From the NCBI RefSeq assembly GCF_000382065.1, contig NZ_KB907503.1, positions 122,682 to 186,681 on the forward strand: a stretch of 64,000 nt of DNA, in the 5' to 3' direction. The translations under genes were made by a program, and so were the position numbers. Position 1 is the stretch's first letter. Each line of letters starts with the position of its first letter. The notes under the pieces were generated by a model. It was not told the origin of the DNA and made no database searches. It worked only from the letters and a program-made list of their open reading frames with translations. The DNA comes from Stenotrophomonas hibiscicola ATCC 19867. Its GTDB lineage: Bacteria > Pseudomonadota > Gammaproteobacteria > Xanthomonadales > Xanthomonadaceae. This document shows positions 44,487 through 52,309 of this stretch, one piece after another.

Positions 44487-44593
44487 TCTATGAAAAAGGG
44501 GATTTCCTTAAGGGGTACTGCTCCTGGTACTTCTGGTACTGCGGTACTGCGGTGCTGCGTTCACAGCGCGCGTGCGACGTCCTGCCGCTGCGC

Positions 44594-45169
44594 TCAGTCT
44601 TCGATGTAGTTCACCTCCGGGTGCTTGATGCCGAGCGAGTCGATCAACGTCTCGTACTCGTCGTTGTTGGGCTCCTGCTCCTCGCCTTCCGCGCCGCGCA
44701 GCGGGGGTGTGCTGTGGGTCAACTGGCGGCCACTGGCGTCGTACAGGTAGTACCACTCGCAGAAGCTGCAGCCGAACGGCAGTTCACCGTACTGCACGAC
44801 GAAGTACGGCGTACCGCTGCGGTCCTGCACGCAGGCCAGGCCAACGGCGGTATAGCCGTCCATCTCCTTGGGCGCAGCAATGGCCTGGCGTGCGCCGTCC
44901 TTTTCGATTTCCAGCGTGGTCAGCCGGGAAGCGTCCGTGTCTTGGGTGGGCTGGGCCGCCAGGTGCAGGCGGGTGCCTTGGCAATCGATATGCATGCCGG
45001 TCTCGTCGCGCGTAAGAGAGGTGGGAAGGTCCGCAACGGCAGCCGCTGGTGCGGCCGGCTTCGCTGCCGGTTCAGTAGAAGCGGGGGCCGCCGCCGGTGC
45101 AGCCGCCTCAGGGCCGCTGCAGGCAGCAAGCATCAGGGCCAGCACGGGGGCAACGGGAGACAGACGCAT
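44594..45169 (-). CDS. Lipoprotein, candidate immunity protein of T4SS effector
   Basis: A 191-residue lipoprotein (PVLALMLAACSG) with an Ala/Pro-rich linker and a globular domain holding Cys pairs (HIDCQG, GLACVQD, GCSFCEWYYLYD). AAGGAG lies 7 bases before the ATG. It lies 107 bases upstream of the peptidoglycan-cleaving effector on the same strand. In Xanthomonas and Stenotrophomonas, X-T4SS toxins are paired with periplasmic lipoprotein inhibitors, so an inhibitor of either lytic domain is likely. Direct homology to a named inhibitor was not established. Confidence 0.7.
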   Translation of the reverse strand: MRLSPVAPVLALMLAACSGPEAAAPAAAPASTEPAAKPAAPAAAVADLPTSLTRDETGMHIDCQGTRLHLAAQPTQDTDASRLTTLEIEKDGARQAIAAPKEMDGYTAVGLACVQDRSGTPYFVVQYGELPFGCSFCEWYYLYDASGRQLTHSTPPLRGAEGEEQEPNNDEYETLIDSLGIKHPEVNYIED

Positions 45170-45221
45170 GCGGTGCTCCTTGGGTGAATCACACGACCGC
45201 CCGCAGGCGGTCGCTCAGGGG

Positions 45222-45746
45222 TCAGATCGATTCGTCCTCACGCTTGACCAGTTGCCAGCACGGCTTCTGGGCAAAGGTGTAGATCTGCTGGTCGCTGGTA
45301 TCGGGGGTGCGCATCTGCACCTGTACCTGGCCGTCGGGCAGGCGGGTGACCTGCATCTCGCGGCCCTGGCGTTGCAGCGTGGCCGGGTCCGGCATCACCG
45401 GCCATTCGACCTTGGCAAGCGGCACCTTCTCCTCCACCTTGCGTGGCTCCGGCTCGGCGTCGCCATCGATGTGGCTGTCCAGCAGCGGATCGGCAGTGGA
45501 CGTTTCCTGCAGCGCGATCTCGTTGCCGAAATGCTTGAGGAAGTCGTCGAAGACCGGATGGGGGCAGCTGGCAGACGCGTCTGCCGGGGCCGCGGCAACC
45601 GGCGTGGCCGGCGTCGTGGCGGCGGCCGTGCTGCTCGGAGCCGGTGCGGCGGCGTCAGTGATGGCAGCCTGGGGCGCAGGCTTGCAGCCCGACAGCGCAA
45701 GCCCCAGGGCAAGCGCAAGCAGGGCAACGGGGCGGAGCTGGTTCAA
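45222..45746 (-). CDS. Lipoprotein, second candidate immunity protein (TTG start)
   Basis: A 174-residue lipoprotein (LALALGLALSGCKPAP) with an Ala/Thr/Pro-rich linker followed by a globular domain (CPHPVFDDFLKHFGNEIALQ, GQVQVQMRTPD, KPCWQLVKRED). The TTG start is preferred because AGGAGG lies 5 bases upstream and the signal peptide then begins correctly; the frame upstream looks non-coding. It is 52 bases before the first lipoprotein gene on the same strand. It may inhibit a second activity of the effector. Confidence 0.68.
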   Translation of the reverse strand: MNQLRPVALLALALGLALSGCKPAPQAAITDAAAPAPSSTAAATTPATPVAAAPADASASCPHPVFDDFLKHFGNEIALQETSTADPLLDSHIDGDAEPEPRKVEEKVPLAKVEWPVMPDPATLQRQGREMQVTRLPDGQVQVQMRTPDTSDQQIYTFAQKPCWQLVKREDESI

Positions 45747-45952
45747 GGGATCCTCCTGATTCCGGGCGGTCGCGCGCGGTTCCGGCGCGGTAGGGAGGCA
45801 AGGATAGCCATGCCTCTGTCGATTCAGTTTCAACATCCGCTGTCAGGAATATCCCGACATGCTGAATTGAGACTCATATCACACTTGGACTGAAATCAAC
45901 GTCATCGCAGCAGCCGTTAGACTACGCCGCACACGCTTCGACCCTGGCCCCC

Positions 45953-46579
45953 ATGCGCGCATTCCTGCTTGCCCTCTCCCTGCTGGCGCCAACGCTGTGG
46001 CCTGGTGTTGTGGCCGCACTGGAGGTCCGGGAAGGCGACCTGCTGTTCGTCACCGCCGGCCGCAGCGGCCTCAGCGCGGCCATCGACGATGCCACCGGCA
46101 AGCAGCACGGCCCCAGCTTCGACCACGTGGCCCTTGTCGCCTTGGCGTCGCAGGGGTGGGAGGTACTGCACGCCGACGAGAAGGGATCGCGCCGGCAATC
46201 CCTGGTCGAGTTCCGCCAGGACGCCCGCGCCAGGCAGCGGCAGATCGTGGTCTATCGCCTGCAGGCACCGCAGCAGGCCGCCATCAAGGATGCGATCGCG
46301 ACCGCACGCACGATGCTGGGCAAACCGTACAACACGTCATACGTGTTGAACGAGGACAGCTACTACTGCTCGGACTTCATCGAGCGCGCATTCCGTGCGC
46401 ACCATGTGTTCGCGTTGCAGCCGATGAACTTCCGCAACCCGCAGACCGGGCAGATCGCCCGGCACTGGGTGGATCTGTACCGCGGCATGGGCATGGACGT
46501 GCCGCAGGACCAACCCGGCACCAATCCCAATGACATGTCGGCGGCGCCGGTGCTGCAGCGCATCGGCGTGCTGGAATAA
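45953..46579 (+). CDS. Exported YiiX/YebB-like NlpC/P60-type cysteine hydrolase
   Basis: A 208-residue protein with a signal peptide (LLALSLLAPTLWPGVVAA) and a permuted papain-like fold: EVREGDLLFVTAGRSGLSA, FDHVALVALASQGW with the catalytic His, and SYYCSDFIERAF with the catalytic Cys. The LGKPYNTSYVLNED segment before the Cys is typical of the YiiX group. It may hydrolyse amide or ester bonds in the cell envelope. It is divergent from the lipoprotein-effector operon and has its own terminator. Confidence 0.8.
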   Translation: MRAFLLALSLLAPTLWPGVVAALEVREGDLLFVTAGRSGLSAAIDDATGKQHGPSFDHVALVALASQGWEVLHADEKGSRRQSLVEFRQDARARQRQIVVYRLQAPQQAAIKDAIATARTMLGKPYNTSYVLNEDSYYCSDFIERAFRAHHVFALQPMNFRNPQTGQIARHWVDLYRGMGMDVPQDQPGTNPNDMSAAPVLQRIGVLE

Positions 46580-46608
46580 GCGAAGCCCCGCACAGGGCGG
46601 GGCTTCGC
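46580..46608. terminator. Strong hairpin terminator
   Basis: GCGAAGCCCCGC-ACAGG-GCGGGGCTTCGC is a perfect 12-bp stem beginning at the base after the YiiX-like stop codon. There is no long U-run on the plus strand. It probably ends both this gene and the small convergent Gln-rich gene. Confidence 0.7.
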
Positions 46609-46634
46609 GGGTTGCCCAGGCTGGGGCATCGAAG

Positions 46635-46799
46635 TCACTCTTCCTCGTCCTGCCCACCCTGCTGCTGGTTGCGCTGGTTGCGCTGCTGCTGTTCCTGCTG
46701 CTGTTGCTGCTGCTGGTCGCGGCCGCGCCCCTGCTGCTGATCCTGCTGGTTCTGCTGGCCCTGCTGCTTCTGGTTCGGGTTCTGGTTCTGCTGTGCCAT
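46635..46799 (-). CDS. Small glutamine-rich low-complexity protein (54 aa)
   Basis: The product MAQQNQNPNQKQQ... consists almost only of Gln, Asn, Arg, Gly and Asp and ends in an acidic tail (GGQDEEE). GGAGA lies 7 bases before the ATG, supporting translation. No domain is present. Similar short Q-rich proteins are seen in xanthomonads without known function. Possibilities include a disordered stress protein or a peptide that phase-separates; both are guesses. Confidence 0.55.
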   Translation of the reverse strand: MAQQNQNPNQKQQGQQNQQDQQQGRGRDQQQQQQQEQQQRNQRNQQQGGQDEEE

Positions 46800-47073
46800 G
46801 TCCGATCTCCAAAGCCACGCGCGGAATGCGGTGGACGGGACCATCGTCTGCAGCGATTGGTTAATCACACGTGGGTGGCCGGCTACATTCGTGTGTACGC
46901 CTGTGAATGAACGCGCGGAACCTCTTGCGGCACAAGCGCCTGAAGGATTCATGCGGGTTCGGCATGTGCTCATGCCGTCATCTGCGTTGCACGCATTCAT
47001 GGCGCTCGCAGCCGGAGACACGCGCTGAACGAGGCTGGCTTTCCCGGCTCACACAGGGAAGCCAACGCTGCAT

Positions 47074-48498
47074 TCATGGCATCACCGGCGGCACGTACGC
47101 CAGCGTCATCCCCAGCAGCCACAGCAGGCCCAGCACCAGCGGGATATGCACCAGCAGCTGGATGAAGGTGAAGCCCACGATGTCGCGTGCCTTCAGGCCC
47201 AGCACGCCCAGCAGCGGCAGCATCCAGAACGGGTTGATCAGGTTCGGCAGCGCTTCGGCCGCGTTGTAGACCTGCACGGCCCAGCCCAGGTGCGCCTTCA
47301 GTTCGTTGGCGGCCTGCATCACGTAGGGCGCCTCGATGATCCACTTGCCGCCACCAGACGGCACGAAGAAGCCCAGCACCGCCGAATAGACGCCCATCAC
47401 CAGCGCGAACGAATCGGTGCTGGCCACGTGCACGAACAGGCTCGACAGCCGGTGCGCCAAGGTCTGCCCGTCACCGCCGGCGGCGTGGGTGAGGATCATC
47501 GCGATACCGCCGTACAGCGGGAACTGGATCAGTACGCCGGTGGTGCTCGGCACCGCCTTGGCCACCGCGTTGAGGAAGCTGCGCGGGCGCCAGTGCAGCA
47601 GCAGGCCCAGCGAAATGAACAGGAAGTTGTAGGTGTTGAGGTTGGCGATGGCGGTGACCACCGGTTTGTTGGCGAACTCGTTGAACAGCCAGCCGAACGC
47701 CAGCAACGAGAGCAGCACGGTCAGCAGCGGGCTGTATTCCAGCCACTCGCCCGGGCGCGTGCGCCGCTGCAGCGGCTCCGGCTCGGCCTGCGCGGCGCCC
47801 GGGAAATCCTCGGCGGTACGCGCACTGCCGGCCGCAGGCGCGGTCAGCCAAGCGATCAGCAGCGAGACCAGGATCAGCACTGCGGTCAGCGCGATCGACT
47901 GCCACAGGAAGATGGTTTCGGTGAACGGCAGCACGCCGGTGATCTCCACCAGCCCCGGCGGCATGCTGGCCGGGTTGGCCTGGAGCTGTGCGGCCGAGGA
48001 ACTCAGCCCCATGGCCCACACCGCGCCCAGGCCAAGATATGCCGAAGCACCGGCCGCGCGGTAGTCCATGCGCAGCTCGGTACGGCGGGCCAACGCGCGG
48101 ACCAGCAGGCCGCCGAACACCAGCGAGAAACCCCAGCTGAGCAGCGAGGCGAGCATGCTGACCAGGCCCACGTACACCACCGCGCCGCGACCGGTGCGCG
48201 GCACACGGGCGAGGAAATCGATGAAGCGTGCGACCACCGGCGCGGTGGCCACGGCGTAGCCACCGATGACCACGAAGGCCATCTGCATGGTGAAGGGAAT
48301 CAGGCTCCAGAAGCCGTCACCGAAGGCGCTGGCGGTGGCCTGCGGGGTCGAGCCGAAGCCCATCGCGGCCAGCGCGACGATGACCACGCCCAGCACCGCG
48401 AACACATACGCGTCGGGGAACCACTTTTCCGCCCAGGCGGCCGAGCGCAGCGCTGCGCGCGCCATCCAGCCATCCTGTACTGCTGCCTTCGAGGCCAT
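47074..48498 (-). CDS. atoE: Short-chain fatty acid transporter (AtoE family)
   Basis: A 474-residue inner-membrane protein with about 12 helices. Family motifs include FPDAYVFAVLGVVIVAL, LLSWGFSLVFGGLLVRALAR, LGLGAVWAMGLSSSAAQ, FFVPSGGGKWIIEAPYV and LPNLINPFWMLPLLGVLG. It should take up butyrate or acetoacetate-like acids. GGGAGGG lies 8 bases before the ATG. No ato degradation genes adjoin it, so it stands alone. Length matches E. coli AtoE (440) with a slightly longer cytosolic loop near 225-245. Confidence 0.9.
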   Translation of the reverse strand: MASKAAVQDGWMARAALRSAAWAEKWFPDAYVFAVLGVVIVALAAMGFGSTPQATASAFGDGFWSLIPFTMQMAFVVIGGYAVATAPVVARFIDFLARVPRTGRGAVVYVGLVSMLASLLSWGFSLVFGGLLVRALARRTELRMDYRAAGASAYLGLGAVWAMGLSSSAAQLQANPASMPPGLVEITGVLPFTETIFLWQSIALTAVLILVSLLIAWLTAPAAGSARTAEDFPGAAQAEPEPLQRRTRPGEWLEYSPLLTVLLSLLAFGWLFNEFANKPVVTAIANLNTYNFLFISLGLLLHWRPRSFLNAVAKAVPSTTGVLIQFPLYGGIAMILTHAAGGDGQTLAHRLSSLFVHVASTDSFALVMGVYSAVLGFFVPSGGGKWIIEAPYVMQAANELKAHLGWAVQVYNAAEALPNLINPFWMLPLLGVLGLKARDIVGFTFIQLLVHIPLVLGLLWLLGMTLAYVPPVMP

Positions 48499-48602
48499 CG
48501 CCTACCCTCCCAGGTTCGATGGATCGATTCTGGGCGGTGGGGTGCAGGCTGTCAGCCACCTATTGGTCGTAGGCGGCGGAAGGCCCGGCGCTGTGCGCCG
48601 CC

Positions 48603-48677
48603 GCCCGAGCATGGGCTCGGGCGCTACGGATATCCGGTTTCGGGGGGCCACCTGTAGAGCCGAGCCCACGCTCGGCT
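48603..48677. repeat. Two SMAG palindromes in opposite orientation
   Basis: A reverse unit ending GGGCGCTAC (48603-48627) and a forward unit beginning GTAGAGCCGAGCCC (48654-48677) lie between atoE and ubiA. They could pair as a long hairpin and insulate the two genes. Confidence 0.75.
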
Positions 48678-48684
48678 GCGCGTC

Positions 48685-49578
48685 TCAGCGCAGCGCCAGG
48701 TCCACGGCGATGCCGGCAAACAGCGCGGCACCCACCCAATTGTTGTGCAGGAACGCCTTGAAGCATGGACCGCGTTCGCGATTGCGGCAGATCCAGAACT
48801 CGTACACCACCAGCACCGTGGCCACGGCCACACCGGCCAGGTAGTACCCACCCAGCCCGCCACGCACGCCAACCAGCGCCATGGTGGCCAGGAACAGCGC
48901 GTAGAGCACGCCCTGGATGACCAGGTCGAGGTCACCGAACAGGATCGCGGTGGAGTGCGAGCCCATCTTCAGGTCGTCCTCGCGATCGACCATGGCGTAC
49001 CAGGTGTCGTAGGCGGTGGACCACAGGATGTTGCCGGCATACAGCAGCCAGCCCAGCATCGGCACCTCGCCCTGCACGGCGGCGAACGCCATCGGGATGC
49101 CCCAGCCGAAGGACATTCCCAGGTAGACCTGTGGCAGATGGGTGTAGCGCTTCAGGTAGGGGTAGCTGGCGGCCAGGAACACGCCGATGAAGCTCAGGCC
49201 GATGGTCAGCCCGTTCATCGTCAGCACCAGGCCAAATGCCACCAGCATCAGCACCGCAAACAGCGCCAGCGCGGCACGGCCACTGATCGCACCGGTGGCC
49301 AGCGGGCGCGCCTTGGTGCGCTCCACGTGCGGGTCGAGCCAGCGGTCGGCGTAGTCGTTGATGACGCAACCGGCCGAGCGGGTCAGCCACACACCGGCAG
49401 TGAACACGAACAGGGTCCACAGCGGCGGCAGGCCGCCTGCGGCCAGCCACAACGCCCACCAGGTGGGCCACAGCAGCAGCAGCGTGCCGATCGGGCGATC
49501 GGCGCGCATCAGACTCCAGTAATGCCGCCAACGCGGCGTCGCCGGCGACTGCGGCGAAGTGAGGGGGGTATCAGCCAT
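48685..49578 (-). CDS. ubiA: 4-hydroxybenzoate octaprenyltransferase
   Basis: A membrane prenyltransferase that attaches the polyprenyl chain to 4-hydroxybenzoate in ubiquinone synthesis. Both Asp-rich Mg-binding motifs are visible: [19 protein letters not shown] (about 88-106) and [13 protein letters not shown] (about 192-204). About eight membrane helices are seen. Length 297 residues is normal (E. coli 290). No ubiC adjoins it. It lies divergent from tRNA-Arg with about 150 bases between. Confidence 0.95.
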   Translation of the reverse strand: MADTPLTSPQSPATPRWRHYWSLMRADRPIGTLLLLWPTWWALWLAAGGLPPLWTLFVFTAGVWLTRSAGCVINDYADRWLDPHVERTKARPLATGAISGRAALALFAVLMLVAFGLVLTMNGLTIGLSFIGVFLAASYPYLKRYTHLPQVYLGMSFGWGIPMAFAAVQGEVPMLGWLLYAGNILWSTAYDTWYAMVDREDDLKMGSHSTAILFGDLDLVIQGVLYALFLATMALVGVRGGLGGYYLAGVAVATVLVVYEFWICRNRERGPCFKAFLHNNWVGAALFAGIAVDLALR

Positions 49579-49727
49579 GGCGATAGGATACTCCTGCCCC
49601 TCCGGCAGGGCTTTGCCCGTGGGGGGAGATTTGTTCGGCGAAACTGGATAGAATGCCGGTCCCGCACCGCCTCATGGCGCTGCGATGCCCGCCCCGGCAC
49701 TGGCCGGTGGCGCGGCGGTTCTACAAC

Positions 49728-49804
49728 GCGCCCGTAGCTCAGCCGGATAGAGTAGTGGCTTCCGAAGCCATTGGTCGGGGGTTCGAATCCCTCCGGGCGC
49801 GCCA
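49728..49804 (+). tRNA. tRNA-Arg (anticodon CCG)
   Basis: A full cloverleaf is readable: acceptor GCGCCCG pairing with CGGGCGC, D arm GCTC...GAGT, anticodon stem GTGGC/GCCAT with loop TTCCGAA (anticodon CCG at 34-36), T arm with TTCGAAT, discriminator G and encoded CCA. It decodes CGG. tRNA genes are common integration sites, but no integrase or repeated attachment site is seen beside it. Confidence 0.95.
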
Positions 49805-49855
49805 TCTTCCCCTGCTCGTTCCCGTCACCCCGGGCCTCTCGCTTGCGCTTCCACG

Positions 49856-50317
49856 TCAACGTGGCTCAGGAGCGAACGGCATCGAGCGATGTGTGCAACC
49901 TTGAAGATCGCGCACGACGATGGAAAGCGCCTGCCCTTTCTGCACGGCACCGGGCAGGAAGGCGCCCTTGCCGTCGTACAGGAAGGTTTCAATCTCACCA
50001 CGTGCAACCACCAGGTCCGCAGCCGGCGGCTTGAGCTCTTCCAGAACAACACTGAAGGGACGCCAGGCCAGACCGTGTTCGTCGCGGATATCGGTCGATA
50101 CGGCGTGTGCATGCGCCTGCCGATCCATGCTGGCCAGTGGCAGCCGTAGTGCCTGCGATCCCTCCGTAGCGATCTGGAACCTGCCAAGGACCACGGTATC
50201 CACAGTTTCACTGCCGATGTAGGTGATCGTGGCCTCGGGACACTGCACGGCATCGGCCGGGTGCGATGCACACGCGGCCATGCTTGCGGTCAGGAGCAGA
50301 ATGATCGGCCGGATCAT
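49856..50317 (-). CDS. Hypothetical lipoprotein (153 aa)
   Basis: The product has a lipoprotein signal (IILLLTASMAACASH) and a small beta-rich domain (CPEATITYIGSETVDTVVLG, FSVVLEELKPPAADLVVARG). No family is recognised. Its ATG overlaps the stop of the upstream zinc-ribbon gene (ATGA), so the two are co-translated. It ends about 50 bases from tRNA-Arg on the opposite strand. Confidence 0.65.
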   Translation of the reverse strand: MIRPIILLLTASMAACASHPADAVQCPEATITYIGSETVDTVVLGRFQIATEGSQALRLPLASMDRQAHAHAVSTDIRDEHGLAWRPFSVVLEELKPPAADLVVARGEIETFLYDGKGAFLPGAVQKGQALSIVVRDLQGCTHRSMPFAPEPR

Positions 50318-50733
50318 TGGCTGGCACCTGGCACATCGCTACCCTGCCCGGGGTTTGCAGCGGCGCGCGTAGTGGTAGCGCCCGGCCTGCGCGCATAGCT
50401 GTAATCGGGATCGCGCCAGGCGCGCACGATCGGACTTCGTGCGTGCCTGATCGCGCCGGGGACCCAGGACAACATCAACACCACGGCCCAGATCGCAGCC
50501 AGCCAGAACCATCGGCCCGAGGCATAGGCCCAGATCATGGGTAATGCAGCCAGCATTACGATGATCTGCGTATACAACAGGTAGAGCGTATACAGGCCCA
50601 AGCGAGGATCCGAGCGCAGCACCACGCCACATCCCCTGCATGCCGTCTTCGCCTGCCGTCTCGATGCGGAAAGCAGTGGAAACCGCTGCCCCGCGGCGCC
50701 GCAAAGTGGACAGGTGAAGGTCAGCAGGCGCAT
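50314..50733 (-). CDS. Zinc-ribbon membrane protein (139 aa)
   Basis: An N-terminal ribbon with FTCPLCGAAG and ACRGCGVVL (two CxxC knuckles) is followed by two membrane helices (LYLLYTQIIVMLAALPMIWAY, FWLAAIWAVVLMLSWVPGA) and a basic Pro/Ala-rich tail. This layout is like the CXXC-20-CXXC proteins of xanthomonads. GAGGAG lies 7 bases before the ATG. It overlaps the lipoprotein gene. Function unknown. Confidence 0.7.
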   Translation of the reverse strand: MRLLTFTCPLCGAAGQRFPLLSASRRQAKTACRGCGVVLRSDPRLGLYTLYLLYTQIIVMLAALPMIWAYASGRWFWLAAIWAVVLMLSWVPGAIRHARSPIVRAWRDPDYSYARRPGATTTRAAANPGQGSDVPGASQ

Positions 50734-50821
50734 CAGGCAGCTCCTCTCTGTCGTTTGACATCAACTGTCCGGCACGAGGCCGAGCCTAGCATGGGCTTGG
50801 TAGGGGGACGCCACAAACAAC

Positions 50822-50878
50822 AACGCCGGGCTATGCCCGGCGTTATGTTCAAAGCAGTCGAGCATGGCTCGACTCTAC
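50822..50878. terminator. Hairpin terminator with adjacent reverse SMAG repeat
   Basis: AACGCCGGGC-TAT-GCCCGGCGTT (50822-50844) is a strong 10-bp stem with TT at the base; on the minus strand AACGCC... is followed by GTTGTTTGTGG. The reverse SMAG unit AGTCGAGC-AT-GGCTCGACT ends CTAC (50856-50878). They end the GH109-type operon on the minus strand. Confidence 0.6.
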
Positions 50879-50888
50879 ACAGAGCAGA

Positions 50889-52253
50889 TCAGTACCTGCC
50901 ATCGAACGCGAAGATCGGCTTGCGCTGCTTCCACGCACCTGCAGTGAAGTCCGGGAACTCCAGCGTCTGGAAACTATTGGCGATCGACTGCTCGCTCAGC
51001 GGCGTGATCGCACTCCAGGTCACCGCATCGTAGATGTCGATCGGCATCGGTGCCTTGGCCTTCAGCGCCTCGACAAACGCGTGGATGACGAACCAGTCCA
51101 TGCCACCGTGGCCGGCGCTGGCGGCGGTATCGGCATTCTGCTTCCACAGCGGGTGCTCGTACTCGTCCTGGTACTTCTTGAACTCCTCCCACTGGTGCGG
51201 CGGGCTGCGGCCTTCGATGTGGATCGAATGGTTCACGTCCATCCACAGACCCTTGGTGCCCTGCACGCGGAAGCCCATCGAGTACGGGCGCGGCAGCGAG
51301 GTGTCGTGCTGCAGCAGGATGGTCTCGCCGTTCTCGCAGGCCAGCGTGGTGGTCACGATGTCGCCGAGCTTGAACTTCACCTTGGTGCTGGGGTGGGTGG
51401 TGCCGCCACTCTTGGCCACGGTGTATTCGTGCAGGCCGCGTGCCTTGGTCGCGAAGGCGTTGATGTGGGTGAAGCGGTTGCCACGGTTGATGCCGGTGTA
51501 CATCGCGCACGGGCCGATGCCGTGGCTGGGGTACAGCTCGCCGTTGCGCTCCACCGAATGCTCGGTGCGCCAGCGGGCTTCGCTCCAGCCCTTGGGCCCG
51601 AACTCCACGCCGCTGTCGTAGGGCTGGTTGGGGTCGCCGGAATTGAACTTCACGCCGCGCAGGTCGTGCTGGTAGCCGGCCTGCAGATGCACCAGCTCGC
51701 CGAACAGGCCCTGGCGCACCATCTGCAACGCCGCCATCACGTCGCGGCGGTAGCAGACGTTCTCCAGCAGCATGTACGGGGTACCGGTGCTCAGCTGGGT
51801 CTTCAACACGTCCCAGTGGTCCTGCAGGGTGATGCCGGCCACTACTTCGCAGCCCACGGCCACGCCGGCCTGCATCGCGGCAATCGCCATCGGCGCGTGG
51901 TACTCCCACGGCGTGGCGATGATCACGCCATCGATGCCCTTCTGATCCAACAGGCGCTTCCAGGCATTGGTGTCGCGATCCTGGCCGTAGGTCTTCGGGG
52001 CCGGCTTGCCGGCCTTGACCACCATGTCCATGGCGCGGCCGAGCATGATCGGCTCGATGTCGCACAACGCGACCACCTCGACATCGTCGCGGCGCACCAG
52101 CTCCTTCAGCAGCACCAGCCCACGCATCCCGGTGCCGATCATGGCCAGGCGCACCTTGCGCCCGCGTGCCCATGCCGGGGTCTGCGGCAGCAGGCTGCTG
52201 GCGGCGACAGCGGCACTGGCCGCGATGAATTCCCTACGCTTCATGGCAGACAT
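50889..52253 (-). CDS. GH109-type Gfo/Idh/MocA glycosidase (alpha-N-acetylgalactosaminidase-like), Tat-exported
   Basis: A 454-residue NAD-binding Gfo/Idh/MocA-fold protein: Tat signal KRREFIAASAAVAASSL, Rossmann motif LAMIGTGMRGLVLLKEL, then VVALCDIEP, VIIATPWEYHAPMAIAAM and the GELYPSHGIGP active-site region characteristic of GH109. GH109 enzymes cleave terminal alpha-GalNAc by an NAD-dependent mechanism. Length equals known members (about 440-460). It lies 56 bases after the receptor gene and faces, across the GH31 gene, the aga operon, which strongly supports GalNAc as product. Two ATGs (52253 and 52244) are possible. Confidence 0.87.
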   Translation of the reverse strand: MSAMKRREFIAASAAVAASSLLPQTPAWARGRKVRLAMIGTGMRGLVLLKELVRRDDVEVVALCDIEPIMLGRAMDMVVKAGKPAPKTYGQDRDTNAWKRLLDQKGIDGVIIATPWEYHAPMAIAAMQAGVAVGCEVVAGITLQDHWDVLKTQLSTGTPYMLLENVCYRRDVMAALQMVRQGLFGELVHLQAGYQHDLRGVKFNSGDPNQPYDSGVEFGPKGWSEARWRTEHSVERNGELYPSHGIGPCAMYTGINRGNRFTHINAFATKARGLHEYTVAKSGGTTHPSTKVKFKLGDIVTTTLACENGETILLQHDTSLPRPYSMGFRVQGTKGLWMDVNHSIHIEGRSPPHQWEEFKKYQDEYEHPLWKQNADTAASAGHGGMDWFVIHAFVEALKAKAPMPIDIYDAVTWSAITPLSEQSIANSFQTLEFPDFTAGAWKQRKPIFAFDGRY

Positions 52254-52309
52254 CTCTCCTCTTGGCAGCGAGCCGGCCGTAGCCGGCCCGCCGGGTCACG
52301 CAAACGGAA

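Noticed and set aside
49728..49804. tRNA-Arg as an integration site of another mobile element
   Set aside because: No integrase, no repeated tRNA 3' end and no change in gene character is seen on either side.
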